Shown here piece by piece: positions 1 through 11,978 of a stretch of DNA of 64,000 nt. The notes under the pieces were generated by a model. The model was given only the letters and a program-made list of their open reading frames with translations. It was not told the origin of the DNA and searched no databases. Position numbers and translations under genes: made by a program. Source of the stretch: Podocnemis expansa (lineage: Eukaryota; Chordata; Testudines; Podocnemididae); assembly GCA_007922195.1 (NCBI GenBank), contig ML682003.1, forward strand, positions 5,921,694-5,985,693. Reading direction: 5' to 3'. Every line of letters begins with the position of its first letter. Position 1 is the first letter of the stretch.

Positions 1-51
<51 letters not shown>

Positions 52-60
52 CGCGCGCGC
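1..60. repeat. (GT)n microsatellite with a GC-alternating end
   Basis: The first 46 bases are pure GT dinucleotides. They pass into GC dinucleotides up to position 60. The tract runs off the left edge, so its full length is unknown. Alternating purine-pyrimidine DNA of this kind can adopt Z-form, and it is likely to vary in length between individuals. Confidence 0.97.
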
Positions 61-484
61 TGGTGGGGGGTTAGGGACTGCTGTAAAGAGGAGGAAGCCA
101 TGGCTTGCAGGGCTGGTGGAAGGTAGGACAGGATCAGTGAGTTTACTCTACAACCCAGAAGGCCAAATGCACAGGGGAGTGACTCCCTGGACCTGGCTTT
201 GGGGGCAGCCTGTGGGGTCTGCCTCACTGGTGGTTTTTAAGACGTTGGGCCAAACCTTGTTTGGGCTGGGCTAGGTTTGACTCACAAAGACCCCACTTTC
301 TACGATGCTCTGAGCCCCCACAGCCCAGCCTAGGCAGACCTCAGACTACAGGGGGAGGAAACCAGCCAAAAGTCACGTGGCGAAGCAGCTCCACGGTTTA
401 GAGTCGTTCTTTACCAGGGCCAGGCAGGTCTGTGCTGTATGGGTGAGGCGGGGGGGATTGCGTGGGATGCAGGCATGTCTGGAC
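61..484. other. Intergenic sequence, nothing recognised
   Basis: Between the GT repeat and the first CR1 element I see no gene, exon with convincing splice sites or repeat family that I recognise. Confidence 0.5.
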
Positions 485-3345
485 AAAAGAAGTGCCAGGC
501 TGAGTCAGACCAATGCTCCATCCAGCCCTGGGTCCTGTCTCTGACAGTGACCCATACCTGGTGCCTTCTGAGGGAACGAAGAGAACACGCATCACCAAGG
601 GCTCCGTCCGGTCATCCATTCCTTGCTTCTGGCAAACAGCAATTCCTGCCCATCTCGGCTAATAGCCAGTGATGGACCTACCTCCTTCTGTTCTGAACCT
701 TGGTATGGTCTTGGCCTTCACAGCGTCCTCTGTAAGCAGTTCCACAGGCTGTGTGTTGTAGGAAGAAATACGTCCTTTTGTTTATTTTAAACCTGCTGCC
801 TATTAATTTCATTTGGTGACCCCTTGTGTTATGAGGAGTAAATAACACTCCCTCATTCCACAGCAGTCATGATTTTAAAGACCTCTATCCTAACCCTGCC
901 CAACCCATAGCCATCTCCTTTCCAACCTGAAAAGTCCCAGTCTTCTTAAATTTTCCTCACATAGAAGCTGTTCCGTAACCCTCATAATTTTAGTTGCACC
1001 TTTCTCTACCTTGTCCAACTCCAACACAACTTTTTTTGAGATGGGGAGACCAGATCAGCACACACCATTCAAGATATGGGAGTATCATGTATGTGTAAGG
1101 AGGGAATACAGATGACATCTTCTGTCTTATTTTTCCAAGAATTACCTGTGACAACTCCCAGATCTTTCCTGGGTGGGAACAACAAATTCAGACCCCATCA
1201 TTTATAGGTTTAGTTGGGATGATGTTTTCCAATGTGTGTTACTCTGCATCTATCAATGGTGAATTTCATCTGTCCCGGTTTTGTGGGATCCCCTTGTAAC
1301 TCTTTCCTGTCTGTTCTGGATTTAACTATCTTGGGTAGTTTTGTATCATGTGCGAATTTTGACACCTCTCCGTTCACCACGTTTCCCTGATCACTTATGA
1401 ATCTGTTGAACAGCACTGGTCCCAGTCCAGGCCCTCGGGGGACAGCACTGTTTACTTCTCTCCTTTCTCAAAACTGATCATGTATTCCTCCCATTGGTTT
1501 CCAATCTTTTAACCAGTTACTGATCCAGGCAACGGCCTTCCCTCTGATCCCATGACTGCGTCCATTGCTGTGTACATTGCTTGTTGAAGTATCTAACTGC
1601 ACTATAGCCCCTGGACTTTCTTGTCCACAGCTTGATTCCCCCCGACAAGAATTCCAATAGACTAGTGAGGCCTGATTTCCCTTTACTAATGCACGTTGGC
1701 TCTTGCCCTACAAATTGCATTCATCTATGTGTCTGATAGTTCTGTTCTGTTCTAGTTTCAACCACCATGCCTGGTACTTAAGTTAGGTTTACCAGCCTGC
1801 AATTGCCAGGATTGCCTCTGGAGCCCTTAAAAATAAAAAACCCAAACCAAAACCATCAGCTGATACCAAGGCTGATTTAAATGATAGGTTACATACCAGT
1901 TAACAGTTCTGCAATTTCACATTCAAATTCCTTCAGAGCTCTTGGGTGGTCCTGGTGACTCGTTACTGTTTAATTTATCCGTTTGTTTACAGAGCTCCTC
2001 TAATGACACTTCAGTCAGAGACATTGCCTCAGATTTGTCTCCAAAAAGAATGGCCCAAGTTTGGGAATCTCCCTCCCTCCTGCTTTACAGACTGAAGCAA
2101 AGCATTAATTTAGTTTCTCCACACTAGTTTTATCTTCCTTGAGTGCACCTTTAATATCTTGATCATCCAGCAGTCCCAATGGTTGTTTAGCAGGTTTCCT
2201 GCTTGACGTATTTTAAAATATTTTTCGCTGTTAGTTTCTGGGATCTTTGGCTAGCACCTCTTTTTTGGTCTGCCTAGTTGTATTTTTACACTTTGCTTGC
2301 TAGAGTTTGTGCCCCTTCTACTTTTCTCAATAGGATTTAACTTCCACTTTTTAAAGGACACCTTTTTGCCTCCAGCTGCTTCTCCTACTTTATCGTTTAG
2401 CCAGGGTGGCACCTTTTTGTTTCCCCGCATCTGCTGCTATGGTGTCTTTAAAAGTTTCATGCAGTTTGCAGGGATTTTGCTCTTGTAACCGGACCCTTTA
2501 ATTTCTGTTTAACTAACTTTCTCATTTTCATGTTGTTCCCCTTTCTGAAATTAAATGATATTGTGGTGGGCTACTTTGGTGCTCCCGCCACTTTTAACCC
2601 AGGATGTAAAATTTTATTGTTATGGTCACTATTATCAAGTGGCTCAGTTATATTCACATGTGCTCTGTGTCAGACTAAATCAAGAATTCCCTCCACCCTT
2701 GTGAGTTCCAGCCCTAACCACTCCAAGAGGCTTGTCTTTTAAAGGGTCAAGAAATGTTATCTCTGTGCCCCATCCTGAGGTGACACGTGCCCAGCCAATG
2801 GGGGATAATTGAAATTCCTCATTATTCTTTTATTTATTCAAGCTTGGAGTTACTGTCCATAGAGAGTCTAGGGCCCACATTGGTTCATTTAAGATTTTTA
2901 TTTCATTTGACCCTGCTTATTTCACGTAGTGTCACTCCCACCCCAAGACCTGTTCTGTGCTTCCGCTGTATTTTATAGCTGTCGTTTCTGTGTCCCATTG
3001 CTTAGCCTCATTCCACCATGCCTGCGTGCCACCTAGTCCAGTGGTTTTCAAACTTTTTTCCTCAGGACTCAGTTGAAAAAAACCATTTATGCCCACAACC
3101 CAACAATTACATCTTTGAGCAATGCATTCCAGTCTTTTGGCAGCAGCAGCAGGGGGTGCTGCAAGCCAGTGTCCGAGGGTCTGTGATCCACTCCTGGGTC
3201 CTGACCCTAAGTTTGAAAACCACTGGCCTCGTCTATCAACTTCCTCTTTAATACAAGACGCATGTTCACCCCTCTTAGTATTCAGACTTAAGATCTCATC
3301 AGACCCTACCCATATTTTATTCTCTTCCACCCTCTCCACACGAGG
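485..3345 (-). mobile_element. CR1 LINE fragment, long, antisense to the plus strand, interrupted by a hAT element
   Basis: The plus strand reads as the reverse complement of a reptilian CR1 retrotransposon. From left to right it shows the 3' tail (the 'cagaccaatg' / 'ccatccagcc' region), the end of ORF2 and then more upstream reverse transcriptase sequence. Minus-strand pieces at 1416-1210 contain typical CR1 reverse-transcriptase C-terminal wording such as 'LFNRFISDQGNVVNGE' and 'PTKPGQMKFTIDRCRV'. The frame carries stops and indels, so the copy is dead. The copy is 5' truncated, as is usual for CR1. A short hAT element sits inside it at 3039-3225, and CR1-like sequence resumes after 3233. 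The exact upper edge is uncertain. Confidence 0.88.
3039..3225. mobile_element. Short non-autonomous hAT transposon nested in CR1
   Basis: The element is 187 bp. Its ends are inverted copies of CAGTGGTTTTCAAACTT (left end 3039, right end 3225). The flanks are an imperfect 8-bp target duplication: ACCTAGTC at 3031-3038 and GCCTCGTC at 3226-3233, matching at 6 of 8 bases. Inverted ends beginning CAGTGGTT and 8-bp duplications are typical of hAT superfamily MITEs. The element has no coding capacity. Because CR1 sequence continues on both sides, it inserted after the CR1 copy did. Confidence 0.85.
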
Positions 3346-6300
3346 ACACAGAGATCACCATTCATCGATCCGCCCTAAAGGAGGTTTCTGTTGGAACACT
3401 TTTTGGCTTTTCCTCCAGCCCTTCATTTAAACACTGCTTTAGGACCTGGAGCAGCACTCTGTCAAGAGGCCAGGGCTGAGGCCTCTGAGTGGGAAGGAAA
3501 GTGCCAGGCACCAGGCAGGTCAGCCCCTCAATTTCAGCCATCCCTGACTCCACAGCTACGCTTCACCAAGGGTTCAACTAAGGCTGGTGCTGCTTACACC
3601 CGCAGGATGTGATGGATGCAGCTGCAGCCATGGGCTTTTCCAAGCCCACCGCCAAATAAACAAAATACACAGTGCAAGCCACTGACAGAGCACGCTTCCA
3701 CTGTCCCATTACCCATCCCCTCCCACTGACGCAGATGTGGGGAAGAGGAGGTCATCTGGGCAGCCAGCCAGACACGACTGGACTCTTCTTGGCTGTAGGT
3801 ACAGCCTGAGCTATAGATCAGGCTGGGCTGAGATGGCCCAGAGCTGTACAGCCAGCGCTGGTGGCGGCTGACACTCGGGGACAGACTGCCTGCGCCTTTC
3901 CCCACGCTCAGGCTGGATCACTGAAGTGTGGTCCCCTCGGGGTGTAAGGGGCTGGGTGCACGCTGCTCTCCAGCGAAAGATAGGCACCTGGGGGCTGCTC
4001 CCCCCCCGAGACAGGTTCTGGCTCCCTCATTTATGAATCTCTGCCTGGAGCTTTCTGGCACTAACCAGCAGTGTTATCAATCTAGCCCGGGCAGCAGCTG
4101 GCTGTCGTTTTCCTTTGACTGACATTAACCATGGAGTTGAGTTTCCATATTTCAAATGCCTGAATGTAGCTACATTACTAGCTGTTTAACTTCCCCAGCC
4201 TCACACCTGGGGAGCAGTCAGGTCTCCCAGTACCACCTCCACCCCCTGCCAACCTCGGGTAAGAAGCTGAAGTCTTGGGCTGGAACAACACAGCAGCTGG
4301 AAGCACAGCGTGCAGACATTGGGATGCAAACTCAGCTCTCCAGGGGCTCCGCTCTGCCCCCATCAGCTGCACCCCATCAACGAGCCCCTCTCTCCTTGGC
4401 ATTCCTGCTGAAGAGGACTTGACAGATCCAGGAACCGCGGGGTGGTGTGGATGGGGAGGAGGACGGGGCTGCAGACATTGCTCTGTGACGTGTGATGAAT
4501 TACAGATGGGAAGTTTCCAGTGGCTGTGCTGGACTCCTGCCAGCCACTGACCTGCTCAGCCAGGATGAGATCATGGCAGGCTGGCCTCGTGTGTCACACG
4601 CGATTAGTATGATCATTATCAGGTTGCCCGTCAGCGCATTTAGACCTTTCGCTCCTTGCTCCATGGGCAGATTATACCCAACGTATGGCTCCCCCAGGGG
4701 AGCGTGAGGGCCATGCTTTGCTGGTATTTCTGCCACTATCGCCAAGACTGCCTGCCTCTGGCTTAGGGCACTGCAAGCGTACCTGAGGGTGTATGCAGCT
4801 GTCCCTCTCCTGGCATCACCTGGAGCCACAGGGGTGGGGTGGTTAGCTGGTCCAGGCCTGAAACCACACAGAGCTCTGAGCAGCCCAGCCAGGCAGCTGG
4901 CTGGGGGCTGCTGTTCCCGAATACAGGACGATCAGTGGAACCGGCTGTTGGATTTCTGGGCCCTGTCTCACAGCAGGAGGTTGCTGATCAGTGTGTGCGC
5001 TGGGGCACGGGTCAGAGACTCCTGCAGCCAAATCCCCAAGCCACCTGGAGATTGTAGGTCTGCTGGGGTCAGCAAGTGGCTGGCAGAGCGCTGTGGGAGT
5101 GGTGCTGGTACTCGGCCCTGATGCACTGCAAGTGGAACTGAGCACGGAGGGGTGGGTCCAAGTCCAGCCCCATCACTGCTGTACCCGCTCATCCCCCGTC
5201 CTTACTGCCTTCATCCTCCCAGCCCCTGGACTGAGGACAGAGAAACTAAGTTCCTGGCCCAAATGCACAGAGGAAGTCCTAGGCTTGTGCTTTAACCATG
5301 GGGTCATAGCTCCTGTCAGCCACATCTGACCACAAGGCAACAGAGCCAACAGGTTTCTATGAAAATCCTGAGCAAGATGCCTCTGCCCTGAATACAGGCA
5401 TCCCCTTTAACTGCAGCCCGGCTATGCATGGAGGGACCCAGCAAGGCATTAAGAGTGATCAGGCCACAGGAGAAAAGAGCTGCAATCCTGAAACCCTCCT
5501 GGTGGCAGCACAGAGAGCCCTGAACACCAACAGGTTCTGTGGTTCTTTCGCACGGTGGATGTGCACCGGCAGCTACAAGGTCAGCTGAAGTTGGTGGAGC
5601 CAGATGGCTCCTCAGGAGTGGTGGAATTCACTGCAGTAACGCCTCCTATGTGTGTATAAATACAGCCCTGGGGGGCAGATACGTTTGAGGGTCTGTTGTG
5701 GGGAATCCTTGATTTTCCATTTGTGCATTACATGTCCAGCTCTGCCAGGAATGGCTGGATTTGGTTCAGAACTGACAGAAGATGCCCGGGGAAGATGGCA
5801 ACCTTTTCTGTCCCACTCTGGGAAGTGGGAATTTGCAATCAATGCCTTTGACTCAGCAACCAATCATCGCTCAGTGATCTCCTGGTCCTCTAAGGAGCAG
5901 CTCAGCCAGTCCTAGGAAGGTTTGTAGTAGTGAACACCAACGCCTTGAGGCAGCCTCCGGACCAGGTGTCCCGCAGCAGCATTTTCACTGGCACAAGATG
6001 GGTAAATGAAGCCCTGGAAATCCTGGCAGTGGATGGATTAACTGAACTCCCCCCTCATTTCAAAGGAAACAGCAGCTGTCCAGACAGCTCTGAGAGCAGC
6101 ACAAATGGCTGAGCAGCATGGTGAGACCCGTGGGCACTTAGAGCCTGACTGGTCTCTTCTCCACGCAGTGTTTGATGGCAGAGGGCACCTCGCACCCCAT
6201 GCCACATGCCCAGGACTGGCCCGAGGTTTTTTGCTGCCCTAGGCCAACAGTGATTTTGGCACTCCCCCCACCCCCGGTGGAACAGCGCTGCTGTTGGGAA

Positions 6301-7115
6301 TCCAGCCCTGGACGGAGAGCGGCACTGCTGCTGGGGTCCGGCCGCAGGCAGGGGTCTGGGTCCAGCTCTAGCTGGAGAGCGGCGCCGCAGGCTAGGGTCT
6401 AGCCATGGGCGAGATACACTCGCTGGCCCCAACCCAGCTCTTGATGCCCCCAGCAACCACCTACGTTGCCTCTATGGAAGGACCGGCCCTGCACACGCCC
6501 ACGGTGACGTCTGAACACCACATCCACCGCAGGTCTGTGTCACTCTGAGCAGCTCTTGATGCCCGTAATGGGACCACTCACATGAGCAGGTGCTGCTCAT
6601 CAGGCACCAGAACTGCAAAATCAAGCCATAAGCATCTGTTGTGCTTGGATCCTTCAGGTTTAGGGGAGATTGTCAGGCTCACAGCTCTGCCACTCTCCTC
6701 CTGGGCTGTTGCTATGTCCCCAAGAGTTGGGAGTTGGGAGTGAACTACAGCTCTGTTCTCTCTCTCTTCCTGTTTCCATCCAGTTCAATCGTGTTCTGTC
6801 CCCAGCCAGAGCTGACAAACTGTACTTGGTTACTTTGAAGAAGCTGGGGGAAAGAACCAGAATGTTTCACAACCGCAAAACTGGTGTCTGGTTCAGAACC
6901 AGAGTCAAAGCGCAACATGGATAGAGCAGCTGGGCCATGGCATCCTTTAGACTTTAAGGCAGTCATGTACAAGTTATTCTTGTACTGACCCCACAACTTG
7001 TGTCTGGCTAAAGCCCAATCCGGAGAGGCAGTCAGCCAGTATGTGAAGACATCAAGTGCTGACAAATTCACCACTTCCCTGGAGAGTCTGCTCCAACCAT
7101 TCACGGCCATCCCTG
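3346..7115. other. Intergenic region downstream of HSF1, no gene recognised
   Basis: I looked on both strands for exons of a neighbouring gene, in particular DGAT1, which lies tail-to-tail with HSF1 in mammals. I found no membrane-bound O-acyltransferase motif or other recognisable protein. The open frames here are short, overlap on several strands and frames, and lack splice-site support. The stretch 6172-6402 is GC-rich and holds a short tandem duplication (listed separately). Confidence 0.5.
6302..6405. repeat. Imperfect two-copy tandem repeat, period 60 bp, GC-rich
   Basis: The segment starting at 6302 (CCAGCCCTGGACGGAGAGCG) is repeated 60 bp later at 6362 with a few changes (CCAGCTCTAGCTGGAGAGCG). 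The following ~40 bp also align. Only two units are visible. It could be part of a larger repeat family that I do not recognise. Confidence 0.6.
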
Positions 7116-7117
7116 TC

Positions 7118-7262
7118 AGAAATCTGTGCAAGACATAATACCTTTTACTGGATCAACTTCCGCTGGTGAGAGAGCAAAGCTTTCAGGCTTACAGAGCTCT
7201 TAAGCTCCTCTTTCACCAACAAAAGCTGAGCCAATGAAACAGACATTACCGCCCCCACCTTG
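7118..7262. mobile_element. Penelope-like terminal fragment in head-to-head (inverted) arrangement
   Basis: Read on the minus strand, 7200-7135 gives 'GAGCTC...GAAAGCTTTGCTCT' followed by 'CTCTCACCAGCGGAAGTTG'. Read on the plus strand, 7205-7262 gives a related 'CTTTCACCAACAAAAGCTGA' and then 'CCACCTTGTCTCTGG'. These two arms are diverged copies of one reptilian repeat placed head to head, in the same style as the other Penelope-like fragments in this window. The assignment to a retroelement class rests on recall of this repeat in reptile genomes and on its resemblance to the better supported copies at 29003 and 51621. Confidence 0.45.
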
Positions 7263-7274
7263 TCTCTGGAACGT

Positions 7275-8705
7275 CCTATACAGAAATGTATGCCTCATTT
7301 CACATTTGAATTTGTCTGGTTAAACTTCCAGCCATTGCCACAATTCTCACTGTGCCTTTGTCCATTAGAGAAAAGAAATCTTTATTTCCTGGTATTTTTT
7401 GCCCTGAAGACACTAAGATGTTATAATCAAGTCACTTCTCAATCTTCTTTTTGATAAGCGAACCGGGTCCAGTTCTAAATGTCAGGCATTTTCTTCAGCC
7501 CTTAAATAACTTGTGGCTCCTTTCTGTATGGTCCAATTTTTTTCACCATTCTTTACAAAATGGACACCGGAACCGAGTGCAGGATTCTAGTACACATCTG
7601 CCCAATGCTATGTACAGAGGCAAAATCACCTCCCAGCTGCTCAGAAGCTTCCTGCTTCTGCATCTGATGATCACACCAGTCCTTTTTGACACAGGACTGC
7701 ACTGGGAGCTCCCGGCGACCCGTAATTCCTTTTCAGAGTCATGGCTTCCCACAGTTGCCAAGTCTGTAGGCCAGGCCTGCATGCTGAGATCCTTGAGCTG
7801 TAACTTTGCATTCAGCAATCAACACGTGTTTGAATGGGCCAGTCTTCGCAAGGAATCCAGATCATGCTGTACGACCATCCTGTCCTCTCCCTTATTTACC
7901 ATTCCGCCAACCTTCGGCGCCTACAGATTTTTGTAAGCAGTGATTTTAGATTTTCTTCCAGCTTGCTGGTGACATTGCAGGCCCAGAACTGACCCCTATG
8001 GAATCCTGCTGCAAACCTCTCCGTTTGATGATTCTCCATTGACAATTATGTGTTGAGAGCTGTCACATAGCCAGTTTTCGGTCCACTGACTGTGTCCTTT
8101 ATTGATGTTGTATCTCAATAATTTTTTTAATCAGAAAGTTGTGTGGTATAAGTCAAATGTCTTACAAGACTCTCTTACTTTGGTTACCTTTATCAACCAA
8201 CCTTTTATCACATTAATGAAATCAAATTTGCTTGACGAGATGTATCTTCCATAACACCATGTTGACTGGCATTAATTATATTCCTATCCTTTAGGAATCC
8301 TGGATCCACTTTCCTGTTATTTTGCCACGAAGCAATGTCTTGTTAATTGGCCTCTAACTACCCAAGCTATCCTTCTTGCATGTTTAGAAGACTGGCACGA
8401 CATTAGCACTCTTACAGTCTTCTGGGATTTATTCGATGTCCCCAAAACTAACATCAGCTGGCCAGAGATTTCCTCAGCCAGCTTTTATAGGACTCTTGGG
8501 TGCAAAGCTATCCTGCTGACTAAACAATAGTCATTGCTAGTAGATCTTCTTTAATCACTAACAGACTGGCATGGACTTCATCCTCCTAATGTTTATCTGA
8601 ATACAGCATCCTGCTTCTCTCCAAATGCAGATCAGAACAGTTTGCTGAACTCCTCTCTTTTTGCACTATTCCTAACCATTTTGATTTTGAAACTGCCATT
8701 TTGAA
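7275..8705 (-). mobile_element. CR1 LINE fragment, antisense to the plus strand
   Basis: The plus strand matches the reverse complement of CR1 ORF2 and its 3' part. Markers include the region around 7320-7400 ('TTCCAGCCATTG'), 7540-7620 (the 'TGGACACCGGAACCGAGTGC' region), and 7980-8520 (a 'CCTATGGAATCCTGCTGC' start and an 'ATGTTGACTGGCATTAAT' centre). It is several hundred bases longer than a typical short CR1 tail, and stops and indels make it non-functional. The 161-codon plus-strand frame at 7451-7936 is just the antisense shadow of this LINE. Confidence 0.82.
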
Positions 8706-10324
8706 ATGCAGAGCTTAAGTTACCTATGGCATTATCGCAGCCTACAGAGCTCCTTGGTTACAAAACCCCATACCACTATCAATGGAGGAGAGTAGGGAGC
8801 AGAGACACTGCAACTAACAGAAAGTCCAATACAAAGACACCTCTGTGTGACAATTCTTTCTGCTTCCAACACAGACAGCTCCTCTTTTCACAGCAGGAAC
8901 AGCACGTCTGGGAAGGGAACAGATGAATGTGTAAGGTCTAGTCTGTAATTCCCCGTTACAGAAATGGAGAGTGTTTCACAGTGGTCACAGGCTCAGAAAT
9001 TTGAGAGAAGAAAACCAAAGAAAAGTAACCACCACAGCAATCCCAGGCATAAATCCCAGGGAACAAAGACCATGGAGACGGGTGTTCTTGGACAAAGGGA
9101 AGAGGCGGCTCTGGTGCAGAGGCAAGGCCTAGATCAGACACAGCCATGAGCAGGACGCACACCCTCCACTGAACAGAGAGGGGCCATAGAGGGTGGAGAG
9201 TGCAGGCGAGGCCCGGGCAATACAGCTGTAAGCCAAATGTAGGAGCATGGTGGTCGTACTGCAGAAAGGAAGACAGTCAGTCCCCTTACCTAGCAAAGCC
9301 ACAATGGCTACTTCAAAATGGGGGAGCCCGGCAGCTTACTGGAGGAGCAGAATGAGGCTGAGGGGACACTCATGGAGCCAGATAACAGACAGTCAAATAC
9401 AAGGAATAAAGTTTGGGGCTCCAGACACACAGTAGGCCTGTCTACACAGCCATGAAAAACCCACAACTCAGGCTCATGTCAAGGGACTGTTAGTCAGGGT
9501 GGGACTTTGGGACTGGGCTGCAGCTCCAGCCTGTACCTCTACACTGCAGTCACACAGCCGTGTAGACCTAGGCAAAGACAACAGGACATTCCTCAGGGTA
9601 TAGGGCTCGGTTACACATCACTCAGCTCCTCCTACAGCCCCACTGCATGCCCCCGGAGGTTGCAGCGGGTGGAAAGTGGATAATGAGCCCTGCTCACTGG
9701 GTCCTTTAGGCCTGCGTCTACACTAACCTCACTGCAGCCAATGGCCGGGCTGTCAGAGTCCTCCTGCCCCCTGCCCAGAGACACTGGAAGTCTTTCTTGG
9801 TGCATATGCTGCACTTCTAAACTCAGGGCATTCTGGGACTCTAAAGCACCTATCCCACGGACCTCAGGAAACACAGGCATATGGGGAAACCCACTGCACT
9901 CTGGGAGGGGGTCAGAAGGGCTGGCTAACTCAGTGAAGCCCAGCCCTCACGGGAAGCAACGATCCCAGCTCTGGATCTGACGAACACCAGCTCTTTGATA
10001 TTGTAACAACCTGCAGTCATCAAGGCCTGAAGAACCTGGGGAGCCAGCAGCTTGCAGGCTCTGGGCGCTGTGCCTGTTGCAGACTCAAGGGGTTTGCAGT
10101 ACAGGTTTCTTGTAACACTTGTTCACGTAGTATAGGCTGCCCTTGGGCTAATGCCAGCTAGAAGAAACCTGTGAATGAGCTGCTGTCTGTTACAGGCCCA
10201 TGAGTGAAAGTAGCCACAGCGTTTTCTGTCACACCAACACAGACACAAGCATCACATAAGATTAACTAAGACACTAGTTACTGCAGGACAGAGAGGGCGA
10301 GAGGGCAGTCTGAACACGCTGGAC
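8706..10324. other. Intergenic region between a CR1 copy and the HSF1 3' end
   Basis: No gene is recognised. The part from about 9433 to 9730 contains two similar motifs (TAGGCCTGTCTACACAGCC at 9434 and TTAGGCCTGCGTCTACACTA near 9706), suggesting remnants of a short transposon family. Related 'TGTCTACA' motifs recur near 37447, 45422 and 51430. Confidence 0.45.
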
Positions 10325-10343
10325 TTAACAATGCATTTTTTCT

Positions 10344-10349
10344 TTTATT
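10344..10349 (-). promoter_or_regulatory. HSF1: Candidate HSF1 polyadenylation signal AATAAA
   Basis: On the minus strand the canonical hexamer AATAAA lies 1.42 kb after the HSF1 stop codon. The expected cleavage site would be roughly 10-25 bases further, near 10325-10335. Confidence 0.55.
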
Positions 10350-10849
10350 GTTCTCATTAAAAAAGCACTCCTCAGAGACGTGTGAGCGTTCAACGCATGG
10401 CATGAGCTGAGCTGTGAGCTCATCCCTCTGCGTTCTACAACACAAACATCCTTGAAAATTCAGCCCCTAAACCTGCGGTGGGATTTCAGCAGGGAAACCA
10501 CAACACAGAATTTAAAGACACACACCCTCAAAAACAAATCCCAGATCATCTATCCCCAAAACTTGGAGCCACTCCCTGGCCTGCTGAGCTGTGCCAGAGA
10601 AACCTGACTTCAGCATTGCTGTTTTCGTTTACAAGGGTAGTCCCAGCGCAAGCTGCTGTTCACACCCTGAAGGCAACGCAAAGGACTCAGCACCCAGGAT
10701 TGTGGAGAACAGTTAAAGTGGAAGCTGAATGGTGATCAGGACTACGGTTGGCCCCTACTCCCGCCTACCTTCACTCCCCCAACATGGAGAGGAGGAAAAG
10801 AAAGCTTTCAACCACAGAAAAGCCACGGCTGGGCAATAGACCTTTTGTT

Positions 10850-10911
10850 TTATATATATTTGTATGTATATATAGAGAGATATTTATATATATATAGAGA
10901 TCGATAGAAGT
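10850..10911. repeat. AT-rich (TA)n/(TAGA)n tract in the HSF1 3' UTR
   Basis: Runs of TATATA alternating with TAGAGA fill this segment. In the transcript it becomes a UA/UC-rich stretch. It is probably length-variable. Confidence 0.85.
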
Positions 10912-11772
10912 GGGTGCTTCTTCTCTCATGTAAAAATCCAAAATACAGTTTTTACTATTAACAATCTGAAGTGTAAATGTACAAATTTTTACTGCTAAGC
11001 AAAATCAACCAAACCAAAACAAAAAACAACACAAAGAAAAGAAACACACACAGAGCAAGAGAAAGGGAAAGAAACGAGGAAGTTGAGCTTCTCTGTGGCT
11101 GGGCCAGGGCAGCCGAGGGGCCCTGCCATAGGCGAACATGGACAGCAGCAGGGAGCAAACCGCATGGCAGAGGCCATGCTGGGATCCAGCCCATCAGCAC
11201 CAGGGTGGGAAATTTGTATTTCTCTTTAAAAAAAACACACCAAGTCCACCTCACTGGGGAAGGGGGCATTCCCCCCTCACAACAACACAACCCCTTCTAG
11301 GTACCAAACGAGCTACGTGTTCCCAGGAGCATGAGAGCATCTTGCAGCCCTGCCGTCACACCCTGCCTCCACCTGCTAGTCTTTGTCAACTGCTGGGAAC
11401 TTGTGTGGGGCATCGTTGCCACCTGTACCTGGGGCACAGAATGAAACACAATCCCACTTAGTGACTAGCTATTCAGTGACCGCCCACATCTCCCACCTGC
11501 ACATCAAAGCCTGGTGCCTGTCTAGCTCTCTGGGGAGTTGGGATGATGACCACAGGCCAGGGGTCTGCGCTGCTCAGCCCCCAAACCTGCCAACCTGCAG
11601 GAGCACTGGGGGGCTACAATCTAAAGCAGATTTCAAAACACACACAAATGAAATCCTCACAGTGCCGGGGAAAGCGAACATGAACCAAAGGGTGCTGAGA
11701 GCTTTCAATGTCTGTGCAAAGCGAGGAGGCTGGCGACTGGATTTCCCTCCCAGCATGATCACGCACACAGCC

Positions 11773-11978
11773 TTAGGACACTGCAGGGTCCTTGGGTTTC
11801 GACTGCTCAGTCCCCGAGAGCAGAGAGATGGTGGGGTCTTCGGTGTACTCCTCCCCGTCCGTGAAATAGGGCCCCTCCCCCAGCTCGAAGAAGATGGGCA
11901 GGTCTCCATTCCCCATGTCCACGGCGCTTGAGTCCACCAGAAAGAGAGGCTGAGCTGTGTACTGCACGAGCTGTTTTC
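11773..11978 (-). CDS. HSF1: HSF1 exon 13 (terminal coding exon, transactivation domain)
   Basis: The minus-strand acceptor is TCCCTGCAG before 11978. The exon starts with the last two bases of a glycine codon and ends at a TAA stop (11775-11773). It encodes 67 residues, [20 protein letters not shown] through KPKDPAVS. The acidic-hydrophobic core [20 protein letters not shown] is the C-terminal activation region that recruits the transcription machinery. It is strongly conserved with mammalian HSF1, including the DPTISLL stretch. Confidence 0.97.

Larger units (their letters stand above)
10325..11772 (-). other. HSF1: HSF1 3' untranslated region
   Basis: The HSF1 stop codon is at 11775-11773 on the minus strand. 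Downstream of it there is no further splice site that is needed, and the first good polyadenylation hexamer, AATAAA, is at 10349-10344. That gives a 3' UTR of about 1.45 kb, longer than I recall for the human gene. It contains a (TA)/(TAGA)-rich tract at 10850-10911 and a long GT/CT-rich stretch near 11015-11080 (as read on the minus strand). The 3' end is an inference from the hexamer; an earlier end is possible. Confidence 0.6.

Noticed and set aside
7451..7936. 161-codon plus-strand open frame
   Set aside because: It is antisense to a CR1 copy and has no protein features.
1..10324. DGAT1, expected next to HSF1 in mammals
   Set aside because: I searched both strands for its conserved C-terminal acyltransferase words and found none. 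No exon is claimed.
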